64,000 bases of DNA from Leptolyngbya sp. NIES-2104 (GCF_001485215.1 NZ_BBWW01000001.1:5208001-5272000), one strand, 5' to 3'; positions 26,861-36,512 are shown, counted from the stretch's first letter. The notes: a model not told the origin generated them from the letters alone. Numbers and translations are program-made.

Positions 26861-28462
26861 ATGCGCTTATCTCGACTGATTACGCTGGTGGTGGGTGTTG
26901 CAGTAATTTTGGGGTTGGTGATTTGGCTGATCGATTCGATCACCAGATTGAGTTGGGCGATCGCGAATCCGTTTTTGGCGAATTTAGTGATTTTTCTGGT
27001 GATTGTGCTGCTGGGTGTGTTGATTGCAGCCTTTACCTACTACTTTTTCTGGTTGCCGAGTCGATCGAGACGACGGAAGCGAATGCCGCCTCCAAACGTT
27101 TCAGAAGTGAAAACGGAAGCCGCTCAGGAGAATTTGCAAGCGGTTCGGCAACAAGTGGCGCAGATTCAAGATGAGATTGCCCGACGGGAATTGATTGCAC
27201 GATCGAAACAAATCGAGCAAGATCTGGCGCGTCGAGAATTTCGTCTAGTCATTTTTGGAACGGGATCATCTGGAAAAACTTCGCTCGTGAATGCGCTGAT
27301 AGGGCAAATTGTCGGGAAAGTGGGCGCACCGATGGGAACGACTGAAGCGGGCGCGACTTACCGGATGAAATTGCAGGGAGTCGATCGAGAAGTCATCATC
27401 ACCGATACACCCGGAATTTTAGAAGCCGGAGTCGCGGGAACCGAGCGGGAAACACTAGCGCGACGATTGGCGACTGAGGCAGATTTGATTGTATTCGTGT
27501 TAGATAACGATTTGCGGCAGTCGGAATATGAGCCATTGCAGGCATTAACGCAGATTGGCAAGCGATCGATTGTGGTTTTGAACAAAGCGGATCTCTATGT
27601 TCAGGAAGATTTAGAGGCGATTTTGGCACGATTGCGGGAACGAGTGCGGGGAACGGTCGCGCTTGATGATGTCGTTGCGATCGCGGCAAATCCTCCGAGA
27701 ATGCAAACCGAAACCGGAGAATGGCTTTATCCTGATCCAGAAATTACGGATTTAATCGATCGGATTGTTCATATTCTCAGGACTGAAGGCGAAGATTTGC
27801 TTGCAGACAATATCTTGATTCAGTCTCAGCGATTGGGCGAAGAAGCGCGGCGATTGATCGATGAACAGCGACACAAACAAGCGGAAAAATTAGTCGATCG
27901 CTATCAGTGGATCGGGGCAGGCGTGATTGCAGCGACTCCGATCCCGGTTGTGGATTTGTTAGCGACAGCAGCGGTGAACGCTCAAATGGTCGTGGAGATT
28001 GGGCGAATTTATGGGTGTGAAATTACGATCGACCATGCGCGTGAAATGGCGATTTCATTGACGAAAACGCTCGTAGGATTGGGTATTGTGCGGGGTGCGA
28101 TCGAGATTGCTACAACTGCCTTACAAGTTAGTGTGGCGGGATTGATCGCAGGTCGAGCCATTCAGGGTGTCAGTGCGGCTTATTTGACTCGAATCGCTGG
28201 CAGAAGCTTTATCGAATATTTCCGCAATAATCAAAGCTGGGGGGATGGTGGCATTACTGAAGTCGTGCAGAAACAATTTCAACTGAATCGGCGCGATGAA
28301 TTTATCAAAACGTTTATGCAGGACGCTGTGACTCGTGTGATTCGACCGTTGCAGCTTGAGATGAAAGCAGAATACGAGCCAGAACCGTTAGAAGAATTGA
28401 GAATGCCGGAATATGAGGAACTTCCGAGAGCAAAGGAAGATACGATCGACGACTGGAAGTAA
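26861..28462 (+). CDS. Membrane GTPase with C-terminal DUF697
   Basis: This is an Era-like GTPase of about 533 residues with a membrane anchor. Two hydrophobic segments form the N-terminus (ITLVVGVAVILGLVIWLI and LVIFLVIVLLGVLIAAFTYYFFW). A coiled-coil-like linker follows, then the GTPase domain: GTGSSGKTSLVNAL near residue 135, TDTPGI and LNKADL. The C-terminal part (WIGAGVIAATPIPVVDLLATAAV onwards) is DUF697, which is hydrophobic and found after such GTPases. I prefer ATG 26861 over the GTG one codon earlier. The cellular role is unknown; proteins of this kind are suspected of acting in membrane or ribosome-related stress. Confidence 0.85.
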   Translation: MRLSRLITLVVGVAVILGLVIWLIDSITRLSWAIANPFLANLVIFLVIVLLGVLIAAFTYYFFWLPSRSRRRKRMPPPNVSEVKTEAAQENLQAVRQQVAQIQDEIARRELIARSKQIEQDLARREFRLVIFGTGSSGKTSLVNALIGQIVGKVGAPMGTTEAGATYRMKLQGVDREVIITDTPGILEAGVAGTERETLARRLATEADLIVFVLDNDLRQSEYEPLQALTQIGKRSIVVLNKADLYVQEDLEAILARLRERVRGTVALDDVVAIAANPPRMQTETGEWLYPDPEITDLIDRIVHILRTEGEDLLADNILIQSQRLGEEARRLIDEQRHKQAEKLVDRYQWIGAGVIAATPIPVVDLLATAAVNAQMVVEIGRIYGCEITIDHAREMAISLTKTLVGLGIVRGAIEIATTALQVSVAGLIAGRAIQGVSAAYLTRIAGRSFIEYFRNNQSWGDGGITEVVQKQFQLNRRDEFIKTFMQDAVTRVIRPLQLEMKAEYEPEPLEELRMPEYEELPRAKEDTIDDWK

Positions 28463-28469
28463 TGTCACA

Positions 28470-28650
28470 TGAGATCGATGGATCGCCTTGCTTCGTTGTT
28501 TGCAGCTTCAGCCCCCTAAATCCCCCAAAATTGGGGGACTTTGACAGTGGCAGCATTTCCCCAATTCAATAATTTTTTCCACTCAAAGTCCCCCAGAATG
28601 GGGGATTTAGGGGGCGAAACACCGAAAAACGAAGCGGAAAGACTCATCGA
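28470..28650. repeat. Palindromic repeat with a different core (CCCCCTAAATCCCCC)
   Basis: The arms CCCCCTAAATCCCCCAAAAT and GAATGGGGGATTTAGGGGG are near-perfect complements, extended inward by GGGGGACTTTGA and TCAAAGTCCCCC. The outer flanks again carry the GCTTCGTTG type of sequence seen in the other repeat family, suggesting shared ends with a different centre. Confidence 0.75.
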
Positions 28651-28664
28651 ACTAACGTTTACAT

Positions 28665-28702
28665 GGAAATAAGAAAACTCCAGCCTCATGACAAGCTGGA
28701 GT
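28665..28702 (-). terminator. Terminator of the rhodanese-like gene
   Basis: On the minus strand ACTCCAGC pairs with GCTGGAGT (28702-28677) around a 10-nt loop and is followed by TTTCTTATTT. It starts about 45 nt after the stop codon at 28747. Confidence 0.75.
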
Positions 28703-28746
28703 CCCAATGTTCTAGCCAACGAACTTAAAAGAAGTCACACGATCGA

Positions 28747-29238
28747 CTATGGTTTTTCAAAGTCGATTTCTTGACGCTCAAAGTGGTTCTTCACGTTGTC
28801 AACCACGTTGTACGCATTCTTGCCCGGCTCTGCACGAGTTTCATCAATGCCTTCGGTCGAACCCGCAACTTCCTTCCAAGCTTCTAAGCCGCCTTTGAGT
28901 TCAGCAATGTTCTTGAAACCAGCTTGACGCAGCAGTTTTGCAGCTTCACTCGTCTCTTGATCACTTGCACCGTAAACATAGATGTCGCGATTGGCTTCGT
29001 AGTTGCTCTTGGTCAGTTCGACCACTTCATTCATCGGAAAACAAATCGCACCCATGATGTGTCCGGAGTTGAAGATTTCGCGATCGCGGACATCAATAAT
29101 CGTTAATCCAGGTTCGCCCCATTCCAGACGAGACTTCAAATCATGAACCGAAGATTCTGCCTTCAATCCAGGGGGAGTCGGGGTAACGTTTGGCAGAATT
29201 TCTTTAGCTTTTTCAATTGCATCTTCTACTTTAGACAT
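28747..29238 (-). CDS. Rhodanese-like domain protein without catalytic cysteine
   Basis: The 163 residues consist of a polar N-terminus and a single rhodanese domain: LTIIDVRDREIFNSGHIMGAICFPMNE at about 45-71, then RDIYVYGASDQETSEAAKLLRQAGF and the closing LKGGLEAWKEVAG. In active sulfurtransferases the residue after the YVY strand is a cysteine; here it is G90. Sulfur transfer is therefore unlikely, and a binding or regulatory role is more plausible. A 30-residue acidic tail follows the domain. A hairpin that contains the only purine-rich ribosome-binding candidate lies directly before the start codon, hinting at control of translation. Confidence 0.87.
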   Translation of the reverse strand: MSKVEDAIEKAKEILPNVTPTPPGLKAESSVHDLKSRLEWGEPGLTIIDVRDREIFNSGHIMGAICFPMNEVVELTKSNYEANRDIYVYGASDQETSEAAKLLRQAGFKNIAELKGGLEAWKEVAGSTEGIDETRAEPGKNAYNVVDNVKNHFERQEIDFEKP

Positions 29239-29246
29239 AATAAAAA

Positions 29247-29281
29247 CTTCCCGTAGAGGTCATGATTAATCTAACGGGAAG
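29247..29281 (-). promoter_or_regulatory. Hairpin overlapping the ribosome-binding site of the rhodanese-like gene
   Basis: On the minus strand CTTCCCGT (29281-29274) pairs with ACGGGAAG (29254-29247), which is followed by TTTTTATT and then the ATG. GGGAAG is the only Shine-Dalgarno-like sequence. The structure could act as a thermometer, attenuator or protein site; all of these are inference. Confidence 0.5.
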
Positions 29282-29346
29282 CGTAGAAGCGACTTATCTA
29301 GCTGCGGTCAGAAGCCTTTAATCGCCGCAGGGTAGATTAGCGAAAC

Positions 29347-30195
29347 TTATTCAAATGTTTTTGTGCGCCAAGGAGTCGGATCAACAGCGGCTCCGTGAAC
29401 GAATACGCCCCAGTGCAAGTGCGGTCCGGTTGCAGATCCAGTTGATCCGATCGCGCCAATTCGCTGTCCCGGTTTGACAAGATCACCTTCTTTCACATCA
29501 ATCCGGCTCATGTGAATGTAGATTGATTCGACTCCCTGACCGTGATCGAGTCCAACACAGTTTCCATGCACTCGAAAGCCTTGAGATTCACGTCCTACTA
29601 AAACGACTCGACCCGCCGCGGGAGCCACGATCGCTGATCCATATCCCCCTGCATAATCAATGCCTCGATGATAGTAGTCTTTTGCAAACACACCATTGTA
29701 ATAGCGCCGAATGCCATACCCAGAAGTAACTTCACCACTACTTGGACGAGCGAATTTTCCTGACCAAAGCTTTTCAGGAGACACGATCGCTTTAAACGCA
29801 TCAATGCGATCGAACTCTGCATCGTCGCCGTTACTATCTTTTCCGGGTGGTAGCCAAATGCTTTGAGTCGGAAACGATCGATTTCGCAAGGTGACTGGGA
29901 TTGTTTGGGTATCGGTTCCAGCGGCGATTTGAATTGAGAGACGACCGGGACGATCAAGCGGTGTGGTCGGTAAAAGAGTGCGGTAGCGATTATTGCCTAA
30001 ATCGAATGCTGGATAATTCTTACCATTAAAGCTAATGGTTGGAGCAGTTTGAGCTTGAGTAATGACTGCGATCGTGTCTCCAAGCGCGGGAGATTGGGGC
30101 GTAATTTGAGCTTGGAGCGCGTGAGAGGGTCTAGAGAAAACGAGGAGGAGCGCAATGGCAATTCCAATGAGGGTAAAACGTTTAGTCAGGAACAC
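29347..30195 (-). CDS. M23-family (LytM-type) peptidase, exported
   Basis: This is a predicted zinc endopeptidase that cuts peptidoglycan cross-bridges or stems outside the cytoplasm. The signal peptide is at residues 1-28 (LIGIAIALLLVFSRPSHA). A beta-rich region of about 85 residues follows (31-115). The M23 domain has all ligands: H176 and D180 in HRGIDYAGG, H228 in IYIHMS, and H259/H261 in GPHLHWG. Full conservation argues for an active enzyme rather than a degenerate EnvC-like activator. It is divergent from the methyltransferase gene. Secretion is inferred from the signal. Confidence 0.92.
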   Translation of the reverse strand: MFLTKRFTLIGIAIALLLVFSRPSHALQAQITPQSPALGDTIAVITQAQTAPTISFNGKNYPAFDLGNNRYRTLLPTTPLDRPGRLSIQIAAGTDTQTIPVTLRNRSFPTQSIWLPPGKDSNGDDAEFDRIDAFKAIVSPEKLWSGKFARPSSGEVTSGYGIRRYYNGVFAKDYYHRGIDYAGGYGSAIVAPAAGRVVLVGRESQGFRVHGNCVGLDHGQGVESIYIHMSRIDVKEGDLVKPGQRIGAIGSTGSATGPHLHWGVFVHGAAVDPTPWRTKTFE

Positions 30196-30269
30196 GGCAC
30201 TACGATTGATACAAAACTGACAACAGTTTACAGTTTGTTAGCGACGTGAACTGTATCGAGAGGCGTGGA

Positions 30270-30971
30270 ATGTTTTGGAGAAAATTCGGGGCACTGGTGG
30301 CGATTTGGCTGTGTCTCAGTTTGCCTGCGTTGGCAGATGACTATCAGATTCGGACGAATCACGATCCGGATGGAATTGGTAAATTTTACATGGGACGTGA
30401 GATTGCCGAAGTAATGGGACATCAGGGCGCAGGATGGCTAGAACGATCGAGCCGCACTTCTGAAGAGCAACCCGAAAAAGCGATCGCGGCTCTAAATCTC
30501 AAACCCGATAGCGCGATCGCCGATATTGGAGCCGGAACCGGATATTTCAGTTTCCGAATTGCGCCACAAGTTGGAAAAGTGTATGCGGTTGATGTTCAGC
30601 CTGAAATGATCGAGATTTTGAACGATCTCAAAGATGAGAAAAAGATTTCAAACGTTGAGCCGATTTTAGGCACTGAGACTGATCCGAATTTGCCAGAAAA
30701 TAGCGTCGATTTAGCATTGATGGTCGATGCGTATCATGAGTTTGAATATCCCAAGGAAATGATCGCGGGAATTGTGCGATCGCTAAAGCCTCACGGTCGA
30801 GTGGTTTTAGTCGAATACCGAGGCGAGAATCCATTTGTGTTTATCAAACCGCTGCATAAGATGACTCAAAAGCAAGCTCGTCAAGAAATGACCGCAGCAG
30901 GACTTAAATATGTGGAAACTCGAAATGGATTACCGCAGCAGCACATTTTGATTTTTGAAAAGGCAGGTTAG
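30270..30971 (+). CDS. Exported or membrane-anchored SAM-dependent methyltransferase
   Basis: This class I methyltransferase of 233 residues has motif I ADIGAGTGYFSFRIA and the post-I acidic residue in YAVDVQPEM. Unusually, it begins with a signal-like hydrophobic segment ending in ALA (WRKFGALVAIWLCLSLPALA), followed by DDYQIRTNHDPDGIGKFYMGREI, a leader also seen in some other cyanobacterial and proteobacterial methyltransferases. SAM is cytoplasmic, so true export would be puzzling; a membrane anchor facing the cytoplasm is possible. I start it at ATG 30270; a GTG at 30246 is in frame. The substrate is unknown. Confidence 0.85.
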   Translation: MFWRKFGALVAIWLCLSLPALADDYQIRTNHDPDGIGKFYMGREIAEVMGHQGAGWLERSSRTSEEQPEKAIAALNLKPDSAIADIGAGTGYFSFRIAPQVGKVYAVDVQPEMIEILNDLKDEKKISNVEPILGTETDPNLPENSVDLALMVDAYHEFEYPKEMIAGIVRSLKPHGRVVLVEYRGENPFVFIKPLHKMTQKQARQEMTAAGLKYVETRNGLPQQHILIFEKAG

Positions 30972-31170
30972 GGACTGTTTTGAAGCTTTCTCACTGCGTT
31001 GTTCACCCGCCCCGGAATGGAATTCGGGGCTAACAAAACAAAGTCCACTGAAGGGGACTAAAAGCCAAACGAAATCTCTTCAGTCCTTTGAAAAGGACTT
31101 CGCACCATTAGCCCCGAATTCTATTCCGGGGCGGACGTGAACGGAGCAAAAAAGCTTCAAACCACTCTAA
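30971..31170. repeat. Interspersed palindromic repeat, copy 6
   Basis: The core arms CCCCGGAATGGAATTCGGGG and CCCCGAATTCTATTCCGGGG are as in copy 5, including the same A/G mismatch. The outer ends TTTTGAAGCTTTCTC and AAAAAAGCTTCAAACC are inverted. It begins at the stop codon of the methyltransferase gene. Confidence 0.87.
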
Positions 31171-31227
31171 GGAAACTTACCAAAGCTTTTACGCTTCAAT
31201 AAGGCAAGTTAGACGTGAGCGGATACG

Positions 31228-31836
31228 ATGAGAGCGTTAATTTTTGGGATGTTGCTGCTTGCGTCGCCTGCGTACGCAGCAGAACTCGACCTTGATCCGA
31301 AAATCATTCAAAACAGTCCAGTTTTACAACGCTGGCAAAAGCAGGTTCCGAATGTGACCGAAGAGATTAAAACCGATCCGAGTTTTCGCCCAAGAATTCG
31401 CGTCGGTTACTCTGCCTCAGAATTAAAAGTCGGAATCGAGGATTTGCGAATCGATCGCACAAATTTCACGACCAGTGCCACCTATCAATCTTCCAATTGG
31501 GGCGCAGATTTGCATTACTATGTGCGTCCGCTCGGAAGTTATCTCAATGTCGCTCCTGTAGTTGGGTATCGACACTTAAACACCGAAGGACAAACGATCG
31601 ACGGTGCAAATATCGGCATCAGAGCATTATTCGTTTTATCTCGTGGCGGCGGCGCGGATATTAGCTTGACTCAAAGTTGGGTCGCTCCGTTTAGTGCAGA
31701 TGAAACTGGGTTAACTACTTTATCGATCGGGTATGCACTCACACACAATCTGCGAATCTCCACGGAGTTTCAGAGACAAAATTCACCGATTCAAAAAGAA
31801 AGCCGGATCGGTATCGGCTTAGAATGGATGCCCTAG
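31228..31836 (+). CDS. Hypothetical outer-membrane beta-barrel-like protein
   Basis: This is a 202-residue protein with a clear signal peptide (MRALIFGMLLLASPAYAAEL). The mature part alternates polar and hydrophobic residues in strands such as RIRVGYSASELKVGIEDLRI, WGADLHYYVRPLGSYLNVAPVVGYRHL and TLSIGYALTHNLRISTEFQ. It ends RIGIGLEWMP, and this pattern is typical of a small outer-membrane barrel. I recognise no named family. It starts 35 bp before trpB on the same strand and may be co-transcribed with it, though no functional link is evident. The barrel assignment is inferred from the strand pattern alone. Confidence 0.7.
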   Translation: MRALIFGMLLLASPAYAAELDLDPKIIQNSPVLQRWQKQVPNVTEEIKTDPSFRPRIRVGYSASELKVGIEDLRIDRTNFTTSATYQSSNWGADLHYYVRPLGSYLNVAPVVGYRHLNTEGQTIDGANIGIRALFVLSRGGGADISLTQSWVAPFSADETGLTTLSIGYALTHNLRISTEFQRQNSPIQKESRIGIGLEWMP

Positions 31837-31871
31837 AATAAAAGATGTTCTGAAATATTGAAAGTGCGATC

Positions 31872-33113
31872 GTGACTATTACTCCGCTTCCCCCCAATCG
31901 TTCTGTTTCAATCGAAAACCGCCCCGATGCGCTCGGCAGATTCGGCAAATTTGGTGGTAAATATGTCCCTGAAACATTGATGCCTGCTCTAGCAGAACTC
32001 GAAGCCGCTTACAAACAGTACAGTCAAGATTCAGCCTTTCAAGCAGAACTGCAAGGGCTTCTGAAAGATTACGTCGGTCGTCCGAGTCCGCTCTATTTTG
32101 CCCAAAGACTGACCGAGCATTATGCAAAACCGGATGGAACGGGCGCACAGATTTATCTCAAGCGCGAAGATTTGAATCATACAGGAGCGCACAAGATCAA
32201 TAACGCGATCGCTCAAGCTCTCTTAGCAAAACGTATGGGCAAACAGCGCGTGATTGCTGAAACCGGAGCGGGACAGCATGGAGTCGCGACTGCCACCGCT
32301 TGCGCTCGATTTGGCTTAGATTGCGTCGTGTACATGGGCGTTCACGATATGGAGCGGCAAGCGCTCAACGTATTTAGAATGCGCTTGATGGGTGCGGAAG
32401 TGCGTCCTGTTGCGGCTGGAACCGGAACGCTCAAAGATGCGACCTCCGAAGCGATTCGCGACTGGGTGACGAATGTTGAAACGACGCATTACATTCTCGG
32501 CTCAGTGGCGGGACCGCATCCGTATCCGATGATTGTGCGCGATTTCCATGCCATTATCGGTCAAGAAACCCGCGCTCAATGTCAGGAAAAATGGGGCGGC
32601 TTGCCGGATATTCTCTTAGCCTGCGTCGGTGGTGGCTCGAATGCAATGGGACTGTTTCATGAATTTGTGGAAGAATCCAATGTGCGGATGATCGGAGTCG
32701 AAGCGGCTGGACATGGTGTGGAAACGGATAAGCACGCGGCAACCTTGACCAAAGGACGAGTTGGAGTCCTTCACGGTGCAATGAGTTATTTATTGCAAGA
32801 TGAAGATGGACAGGTGATCGAGCCGCATTCGGTGAGTGCGGGTCTGGACTATCCGGGAGTGGGTCCTGAGCATAGTTATCTGATGGAAGCAGGACGAGCG
32901 GAATACTATGCGGTCACGGATGAGCAAGCATTAGCGGCGTTCCAGAAGCTGTCTCGGCTAGAGGGAATTATTCCCGCGCTGGAAACCGCTCATGCGATCG
33001 CATATCTCGATGCGCTTTGCCCGCAGCTTTCCGGGAGTCCTCGGATTGTGATCAACTGTTCAGGACGCGGTGACAAAGATGTCTTAAGCGTCTCGAAAAT
33101 TCTCAATCCCTAA
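31872..33113 (+). CDS. trpB: Tryptophan synthase beta chain
   Basis: TrpB condenses indole and serine to tryptophan with PLP. The lysine that binds PLP lies in [20 protein letters not shown], and the phosphate loop is [10 protein letters not shown]. The C-terminal [11 protein letters not shown] is also typical of TrpB1. The start is a GTG at 31872. The 413 residues include a short leader ([18 protein letters not shown]) before the conserved [17 protein letters not shown]. trpA is not adjacent, which is normal in cyanobacteria. A GC-rich hairpin follows the stop. Confidence 0.97.
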   Translation: MTITPLPPNRSVSIENRPDALGRFGKFGGKYVPETLMPALAELEAAYKQYSQDSAFQAELQGLLKDYVGRPSPLYFAQRLTEHYAKPDGTGAQIYLKREDLNHTGAHKINNAIAQALLAKRMGKQRVIAETGAGQHGVATATACARFGLDCVVYMGVHDMERQALNVFRMRLMGAEVRPVAAGTGTLKDATSEAIRDWVTNVETTHYILGSVAGPHPYPMIVRDFHAIIGQETRAQCQEKWGGLPDILLACVGGGSNAMGLFHEFVEESNVRMIGVEAAGHGVETDKHAATLTKGRVGVLHGAMSYLLQDEDGQVIEPHSVSAGLDYPGVGPEHSYLMEAGRAEYYAVTDEQALAAFQKLSRLEGIIPALETAHAIAYLDALCPQLSGSPRIVINCSGRGDKDVLSVSKILNP

Positions 33114-33122
33114 TTCAGTTTG

Positions 33123-33148
33123 CCCGTCTGGACTGTGATCCAGACGGG
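33123..33148. terminator. Hairpin after trpB
   Basis: CCCGTCTGG (33123-33131) and CCAGACGGG (33140-33148) are perfect 9-bp complements with an 8-nt loop, 10 nt past the trpB stop and between convergent genes. There is no long T-tract, so termination efficiency is uncertain. Confidence 0.6.
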
Positions 33149-33183
33149 TTCGATCTATTATAAGGCTCGAACAAAGTATTTAT

Positions 33184-33657
33184 TTAGAACTGCTCCAGTC
33201 CCATAAATCGACTTGAACTATCACCCGTCACAGCGTTGCAGGTGCTTGAGATGATTCGCGCATCAAACACTTCGATGCGGCAAGTTCCCGCTGTATTGTT
33301 CAGGACTCGCAAATTAGCAGATGAGTTAAAGCTCTGCACTCTCGTATTGAGGGTGAAACTATTGGGAGTGTTAGCGTCGTTGTCACGTCGGGAAATGACC
33401 CCCCGATATTGTAATCTGGCTCCTCGACCTGAAGGCTCTGTCATCTCTAGACTAAAGTTATTGCGCTCAAGGGTTAACCTTGTATTCGCATTTCGTCCTC
33501 TAGTAAAAGCAGATCCTTGTGCAACTCCTCGACCTTGAAAATTTTCTTGGGATGATGCGCTTGTCGGTAAATTTGGGGTGAGTTGAGCGATCGCGGGCAA
33601 TGCGAAACTTACTGCGCCGAAAAAAAGCGTCGATCGGATCAAAGATTGAGATTTCAT
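33184..33657 (-). CDS. Hypothetical secreted protein
   Basis: This 157-residue protein starts with a signal peptide (SLIRSTLFFGAVSFALPAIA). The mature part begins with a serine/asparagine-rich stretch and then shows beta-strand-like segments: NTRLTLERNNFSLEMTEPSG, RLQYRGVISRRDN and NSFTLNTRVQSF. Two cysteines near the C-terminus (GTCRIEVFD, SSTCNAV) could pair. It has no recognised family. It converges on trpB and is read in the same direction as the GH63-like gene, from which it is separated by a terminator-like hairpin. Confidence 0.7.
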   Translation of the reverse strand: MKSQSLIRSTLFFGAVSFALPAIAQLTPNLPTSASSQENFQGRGVAQGSAFTRGRNANTRLTLERNNFSLEMTEPSGRGARLQYRGVISRRDNDANTPNSFTLNTRVQSFNSSANLRVLNNTAGTCRIEVFDARIISSTCNAVTGDSSSRFMGLEQF

Positions 33658-33690
33658 AGCTTCTCCGAATTGTAAGATTGAGATGAATCA

Positions 33691-33718
33691 GCCTCTCTGA
33701 AGGGTTAATCAGAGAGGC
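33691..33718 (-). terminator. Hairpin after the GH63-like gene
   Basis: GCCTCTCTGA (33691-33700) and TCAGAGAGGC (33709-33718) pair over 10 bp, 16 nt downstream of the stop at 33734. The T-tract is weak on the minus strand. Confidence 0.55.
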
Positions 33719-33733
33719 GATCGCAATGTTGTT

Positions 33734-36470
33734 CTAAACGCGATACTTCTCCAGTTCTCCAGGAGTAATCGTGTTCATCACGGTTTCGGGTGTGAAGTAA
33801 CCGAGTGCTTGAATGATTCGAGCAATGCAGCCCGTCCATCCAGTTTGGTGACTCGCTCCCACACCTGCGCCATTGTCCCCGTTGAAATATTCGTAGAACA
33901 GAATTAGATCGCGCCAGTAAGGATCAGTCTGAAACTTCTCGGTTCCACCATACAGCGGACGATGACCTGCTTCGTTTCTAAGAAAAATACTGGTAATCCG
34001 TTCACTAATAGAGCTTGTTACTTCAAACAGGGTTGCTTGATGACCTGATCCGGTTGGATATTCGATTTTGAAGTTATCGCCGTAGTAGCTATAGAGTTGT
34101 AACAGCGATCGGATTAACAACAGATTCACAGGCATCCAAATCGGACCGCGCCAGTTTGAGTTACCGCCGAACATTCCCGAAGTCGAATCACCCGGAACAT
34201 ACCCGACTTTGTATTCTTGACCGCCATAGTTGAAGCGGTAAGGATTCTCCAAGTGATGGCGCGATAGAGAGCGAATCCCATAATCACTGAGGAATTCTGA
34301 TTCGTCGAGCATATAGCTCAATACGCGCCGCAACTTGTGTTCATTCAAAATCGAAAGCATCAATCGATTGCGCTCACCCAACTGATTTGGGAGATGAACA
34401 TTGTGCGTGAGTTCGGGATGCTGCATCATGAACTTCTGCGCGGCTTCTCTAAAATTGGGAAGTCGATCAAATGCTTCTTTTGGAAAGACTGCAACTGCCA
34501 TCAGTGAGAGTAGACCGACGAGCGATCGTACTTTTAATCGCGTCGAGTGACCATCCGGGAAGTGCAGAACATCATAGAAGAATCCGTCTTCTTCGTCCCA
34601 GAGTTCGTCGTGATTGTCCCCGATGCGATCCATTGCTCCAGCAATCCACATCGTATGTTCAAAGAACTTGATTGCAAAGTCTTCGTACAAGGGATCATGC
34701 AGAGCAAGCTCGATCGCGATTTGAAACATTCGCTGACTGAAAAACACCATCCATGCCGGTGCCATCGGCTTGATCTAAGTGCCCTCCTGTCGGCAAAGCA
34801 GCACTACGATCGAATACGCCAATGTTATCAAGTCCGAGGAAACCCCCTTGGAAAAGATTGTTACCGCCTTCGTCTTTGCGATTCACCCACCAAGTGAAGT
34901 TAATCACCAGTTTAGAGAAAGCATATTTGAGGAAATCGATATCGCCAACTCCATTGTTGCGTTCGCGATCGCGGGTGTAAATTTCCCAAGTAGCAAAGGC
35001 ATGAACCGGAGGATTAACATCACCAAAGTTCCATTCGTAAGCTGGAATCTGCCCGTTTGGATGGAGGTAATCTTCTCTGAGCATGAGCATCAATTGATCT
35101 TTGGCAAAATCAGGATCAATCAAGCTAATCGGGATCACGTGAAACGCTAAATCCCACGCTGCATACCAGGGATATTCCCACTTATCGGGCATCGAAACAA
35201 TGTCATCATTCAGCATATGAAACCAATCATTGTTCCGAATGTGCTGACGCTCTTTGAGATTTGTCCAGGGAGTTACGCCGCGCTCTCGAAGCCATTGATC
35301 GAGATCATAGTAAAAGTATTGCTTCGTCCACATCATGCCCGCCAAAGCTTGGCGCATCACATTCGCACGATCGGCATCTTCCTGTACCGCAGGCGGAATC
35401 ACGGTTGCATAAAACTCATTCGCTTCTTTGATTCGATCGGCAAACGCCTGCTCAAAGCCAATTCCAAAAGGATCGCCCATCTCGGTTGGATTGTACTTCG
35501 TCAAGCGCAGGTGAACCACCTTCGTTTCGCCTGCCTCGATCGTCATTTCGTAGTGCGGTGAAACTTTTGTGCCCCCATGATGCGGATTCACAGCGTCTTT
35601 CTGACCCTGCACAATGTAATTGTTGATGCCATCTTTGACATAGGGGCTTGCATTCGTGGAACCAAAGATCCGCTCATTGTTCGTTTCATTCTCTGTGAAT
35701 AGTAGCGGAGCGACTCCATCACAGTAAAAATAGTAGTCACGAACATATTTATCGAGCAAACTATCGGTGACATGCGCCTGCACAACGCTGTTTCCAGTTC
35801 CCTCGATCCGAGTCATGACGGGCTTTGCGCCTCCATTTTCCCAAGACCAAGTATTCCGAAACCATAGCGTTGGTAGTAGATGAATCGGAGCCGCTTCAGG
35901 TCCGCGATTTGCAATGCTGATTCGGATTAAGATATCTTCGTTATCCGCTTTCGCGTACTCGACAAACACATCAAAATAGCGATCGTCATCAAAAATCCCG
36001 GTGTCCAAAAGCTCATACTCTAGCTCATAGCGATTCCGGTTCCGATTGGTTTCGATCAGATCCTTGTAGGGAAACTCAGACTGAGGATACTTGTACAGAT
36101 ACTTCATGTACGAGTGAGTTGGCGTACTATCGAGGTAGAAATAGTACTCTTTGACATCTTCGCCGTGGTTGCCTTCGCTGTTGGTTAACCCAAACAATCG
36201 TTCTTTCAAAATTGGGTCTTTGCCGTTCCAAAGTGCGATCGCAAAACAGAGCAAGTTATGGTTATCGGTGATGCCGCCTAAGCCATCTTCACCCCAGCGA
36301 TACGCTCTCGATCGAGCATGATCATGTGGAAAATAGTTCCACGCATTGCCATCCGAACTATAGTCCTCGCGTACGGTTCCCCATTGCCGTTCACTGGTAT
36401 AAGGACCCCATTTGTACCAATCCACTTTGCCCGTGCGGGTTTGTTTTAGTCTTTGATCTTCTGCGGTCAT
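33734..36470 (-). pseudogene. GH63-like glucosidase (MGH1-type), split by one frameshift
   Basis: Two adjacent minus-strand frames encode the two parts of one glycosidase of about 910 residues. The N-terminal part (36470 down to about 34757) starts [18 protein letters not shown] and includes [20 protein letters not shown] and [20 protein letters not shown]. It runs to HLDQADGT and then goes out of frame. The C-terminal part (to 33734) continues [19 protein letters not shown] and ends with GWTGCIARIIQ. Removing one C on the plus strand at 34756-34757 joins DGT to AWMVFF exactly. The defect is thus one extra base: a recent mutation or an assembly error. Homologues are thought to hydrolyse alpha-glucosides. 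The HdeD-like gene lies 42 bp upstream. Confidence 0.85.
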
Positions 36471-36512
36471 AGTTTTGTTCTCGATGTTTGAGTAGGTGCG
36501 TAAGCGATCAGA

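Noticed and set aside
35215-35235. A further copy of the 17-bp motif inside the GH63-like gene
   Set aside because: Only GTTTCATAT (9 bases) matches, the TCYTAY half is absent and no gene start follows, so it is a chance match.
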